Shown piece by piece: positions 21,075 to 22,004 of a stretch of DNA of 22,004 bases; position 1 is the stretch's first letter; each line of letters begins with the position of its first letter. The notes under the pieces are model-generated. The model saw nothing but the letters and a program-made list of their open reading frames with translations, ran no database searches and was not told the DNA's origin. Location of the stretch: NCBI GenBank assembly GCA_050292445.1, contig JBNKLQ010000080.1:1-22004 (forward strand). Reading direction: 5' to 3'. Source of the DNA: Leptofilum sp050292445 (GTDB lineage Bacteria > Chloroflexota > Anaerolineae > Promineifilales > Promineifilaceae). A program made the translations under genes and the position numbers.

Positions 21075-22004
21075 ATGGCAACACAAAATCCCCATTTGTC
21101 CACCGACCAAAAGATCATAGGCGATGTGTACACCAGCACCGAGGTAATGGACAACCTCACCGTTTTATGCGACGAGTTTGGCTCCCGCTTTGGCGGCACC
21201 CTCGGCGAGGAGCAGGCGGCCGAATTTTTCAAGGCCAAAATGGAGGCTTACGGTCTGCAAAACGTCCATTTTGAAGAAGTGCCGTACGAAGGCTGGCGGC
21301 GCGGCACCGTCTCACTAGAAATTTTGGAGCCAATCCAGCGCACCATTCCTTGCATTTCCCTGCCCCATTCGCCGCCCGCCACACTGGAAGCTGAACTGAT
21401 AGACCTGGACGAAGGCGCACCCGAAGATTTTGACGAGCGCGCCGAAGAAATAACCGGCAAGATTGTCCTGGCCACCAGCGAGATCAAACCCAAAGAGTCT
21501 AAACGATGGATTCATCGCAATGAGAAGTACGGCCGTTCCCTGCTGGCAGGTGCGTCTGGTTTCATTTTTGTCAATCATTACCCTGGCTACGGCCCAGCCA
21601 CTGGTGGCATTGGCGAGGATGGTGCGGGGCTGATTCCGGCTGTTGGGGTGGCGTTGGAAGACGGCCGTTTCCTGCAGCGGCTCCTCAAAAAGCACGGCAG
21701 CGTCAAGCTACGCCTCACCAGCACAGACGTCGTGGAGCCTATGGTTTCCTGGAACGTCATCGGCGACCTGCCGGGAAACGGCAATTCTGATGAATTGGTA
21801 ATGATGGGCTGCCATTACGACGGCCACGACATTTCGCAGGGGGCAGGCGATCCGGCCTCTGGTGCCGTCGCCGTTCTGGAAGCCGCCCGTGTTTTGGCCC
21901 AATACGCGCCCGATCTGCCCTGTACCGTCCGTTTTGCCCTGTGGGGTGTGGAAGAAATTGGCCTCATCGGCTCCACCCAGTACGCCGCAGCACACGCCGA
22001 CGAG
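21075..22004 (+). CDS. M28-family zinc metallopeptidase (3' end outside window)
   Basis: An open frame of 310 codons without a stop, cut by the window edge. It belongs to the M28 aminopeptidase/carboxypeptidase-like family of co-catalytic zinc enzymes. An N-terminal helix-rich part (about 1-75) leads into a protease-associated-type insert (about 125-225, GKIVLATSE... and ASGFIFVNHYPG). The catalytic core follows, with His247 in MGCHYDGHD, the bridging Asp259 in GAGDPASGAVAVLEAARVL and Glu293/Glu294 in WGVEEIGLIGS. Remaining zinc ligands must lie beyond the edge. No signal peptide is present, so it is likely cytoplasmic. ATG 21075 has a strong AAAGGAGG 5 bases upstream. Confidence 0.92.
   Translation, partial: MATQNPHLSTDQKIIGDVYTSTEVMDNLTVLCDEFGSRFGGTLGEEQAAEFFKAKMEAYGLQNVHFEEVPYEGWRRGTVSLEILEPIQRTIPCISLPHSPPATLEAELIDLDEGAPEDFDERAEEITGKIVLATSEIKPKESKRWIHRNEKYGRSLLAGASGFIFVNHYPGYGPATGGIGEDGAGLIPAVGVALEDGRFLQRLLKKHGSVKLRLTSTDVVEPMVSWNVIGDLPGNGNSDELVMMGCHYDGHDISQGAGDPASGAVAVLEAARVLAQYAPDLPCTVRFALWGVEEIGLIGSTQYAAAHADE

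Larger units (their letters stand above)
126..21668. repeat. Highly iterated palindrome ACGGCCGT, 49 copies by hand count
   Basis: Copies start at 126, 721, 1475, 2672, 3382, 3803, 3871, 4976, 5052, 6036, 6077, 6290, 7915, 8106, 8254, 8416, 8768, 8861, 9394, 10952, 11357, 12487, 12778, 12891, 13075, 14404, 14699, 15156, 15225, 15410, 15540, 16583, 16952, 17160, 17223, 17491, 17893, 18018, 18232, 18479, 18884, 19728, 20101, 20147, 20486, 20549, 20902, 21529 and 21661. Four are intergenic (10952, 12487, 12778, 20902). One-mismatch forms occur at 615, 7058, 8021, 8575, 9689, 10578 and 13720. In genes it reads Thr-Ala-Val, (Asn/Asp/Tyr)-Gly-Arg or Arg-Pro-(Phe) depending on frame. Confidence 0.95.

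Noticed and set aside
1..22004. CRISPR array, tRNA, rRNA, IS element or prophage
   Set aside because: I found no regularly spaced direct repeats, no tRNA cloverleaf, no rRNA-like sequence, and no transposase, integrase or phage structural gene.

Overview
The window looks like a chromosomal segment from a member of the Chloroflexota, probably Anaerolineae-like. This is an inference from gene content, from the style of the secreted proteins (Thr/Pro-rich linkers, an S8 protease ending in a KLYLPF-type tail) and from the intergenic palindromic repeats; there is no rRNA or other marker to prove it. I see no tRNA, rRNA, CRISPR array, transposase or phage gene. Nearly every stretch longer than about 60 bases outside genes is filled by short palindromic repeats.

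Layout. 33-5131 (+): SppA-type peptidase, LysE-type exporter, NH3-dependent NAD synthetase, secreted subtilase. 5276-8615 (+): a protein of the family annotated as quinate 5-dehydrogenase translationally coupled to a MobA-like nucleotidyltransferase, then a Nudix hydrolase and a deoxynucleoside kinase fused to a MazG-like domain. 8690-9454 (-): a concanavalin-like protein. 9527-10467 (+): a metallo-beta-lactamase-fold protein with a damaged metal motif and a 100-residue partner, closed by a strong terminator. 10574-10918 (-): FmdB-like zinc ribbon. 11112-11663 (+): bacterial PH-domain protein. 11754-14830 (-): Crp/Fnr regulator, small thioredoxin-like protein, and a two-component system (response regulator then histidine kinase).

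15099-18823 (+) is a run of four exported redox proteins: a Tat-exported sulfite-oxidase-like molybdoenzyme, a membrane-anchored pentaheme cytochrome c, a glucose/sorbosone-dehydrogenase-like lipoprotein with calcium-type loops, and a thioredoxin-like lipoprotein whose active site has an in-frame TGA exactly where the first Cys belongs (W-TGA-P-T-C). A hairpin matching the bacterial SECIS pattern lies just downstream, so this is most likely an undescribed selenoprotein. 18874-20769 (-): a PlsC-type acyltransferase and a LysM lipoprotein whose signal-peptide region carries an inserted GC-rich repeat. 21075 to the end (+): an M28 metallopeptidase cut by the window edge.

The second major result is at DNA level: the palindromic octamer ACGGCCGT occurs 49 times by hand count (about one per 450 bases) against well under one expected by chance. 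It occurs in all reading frames, on genes of both strands and between genes, which marks it as a highly iterated palindrome comparable in behaviour to cyanobacterial HIP1, with a different sequence.
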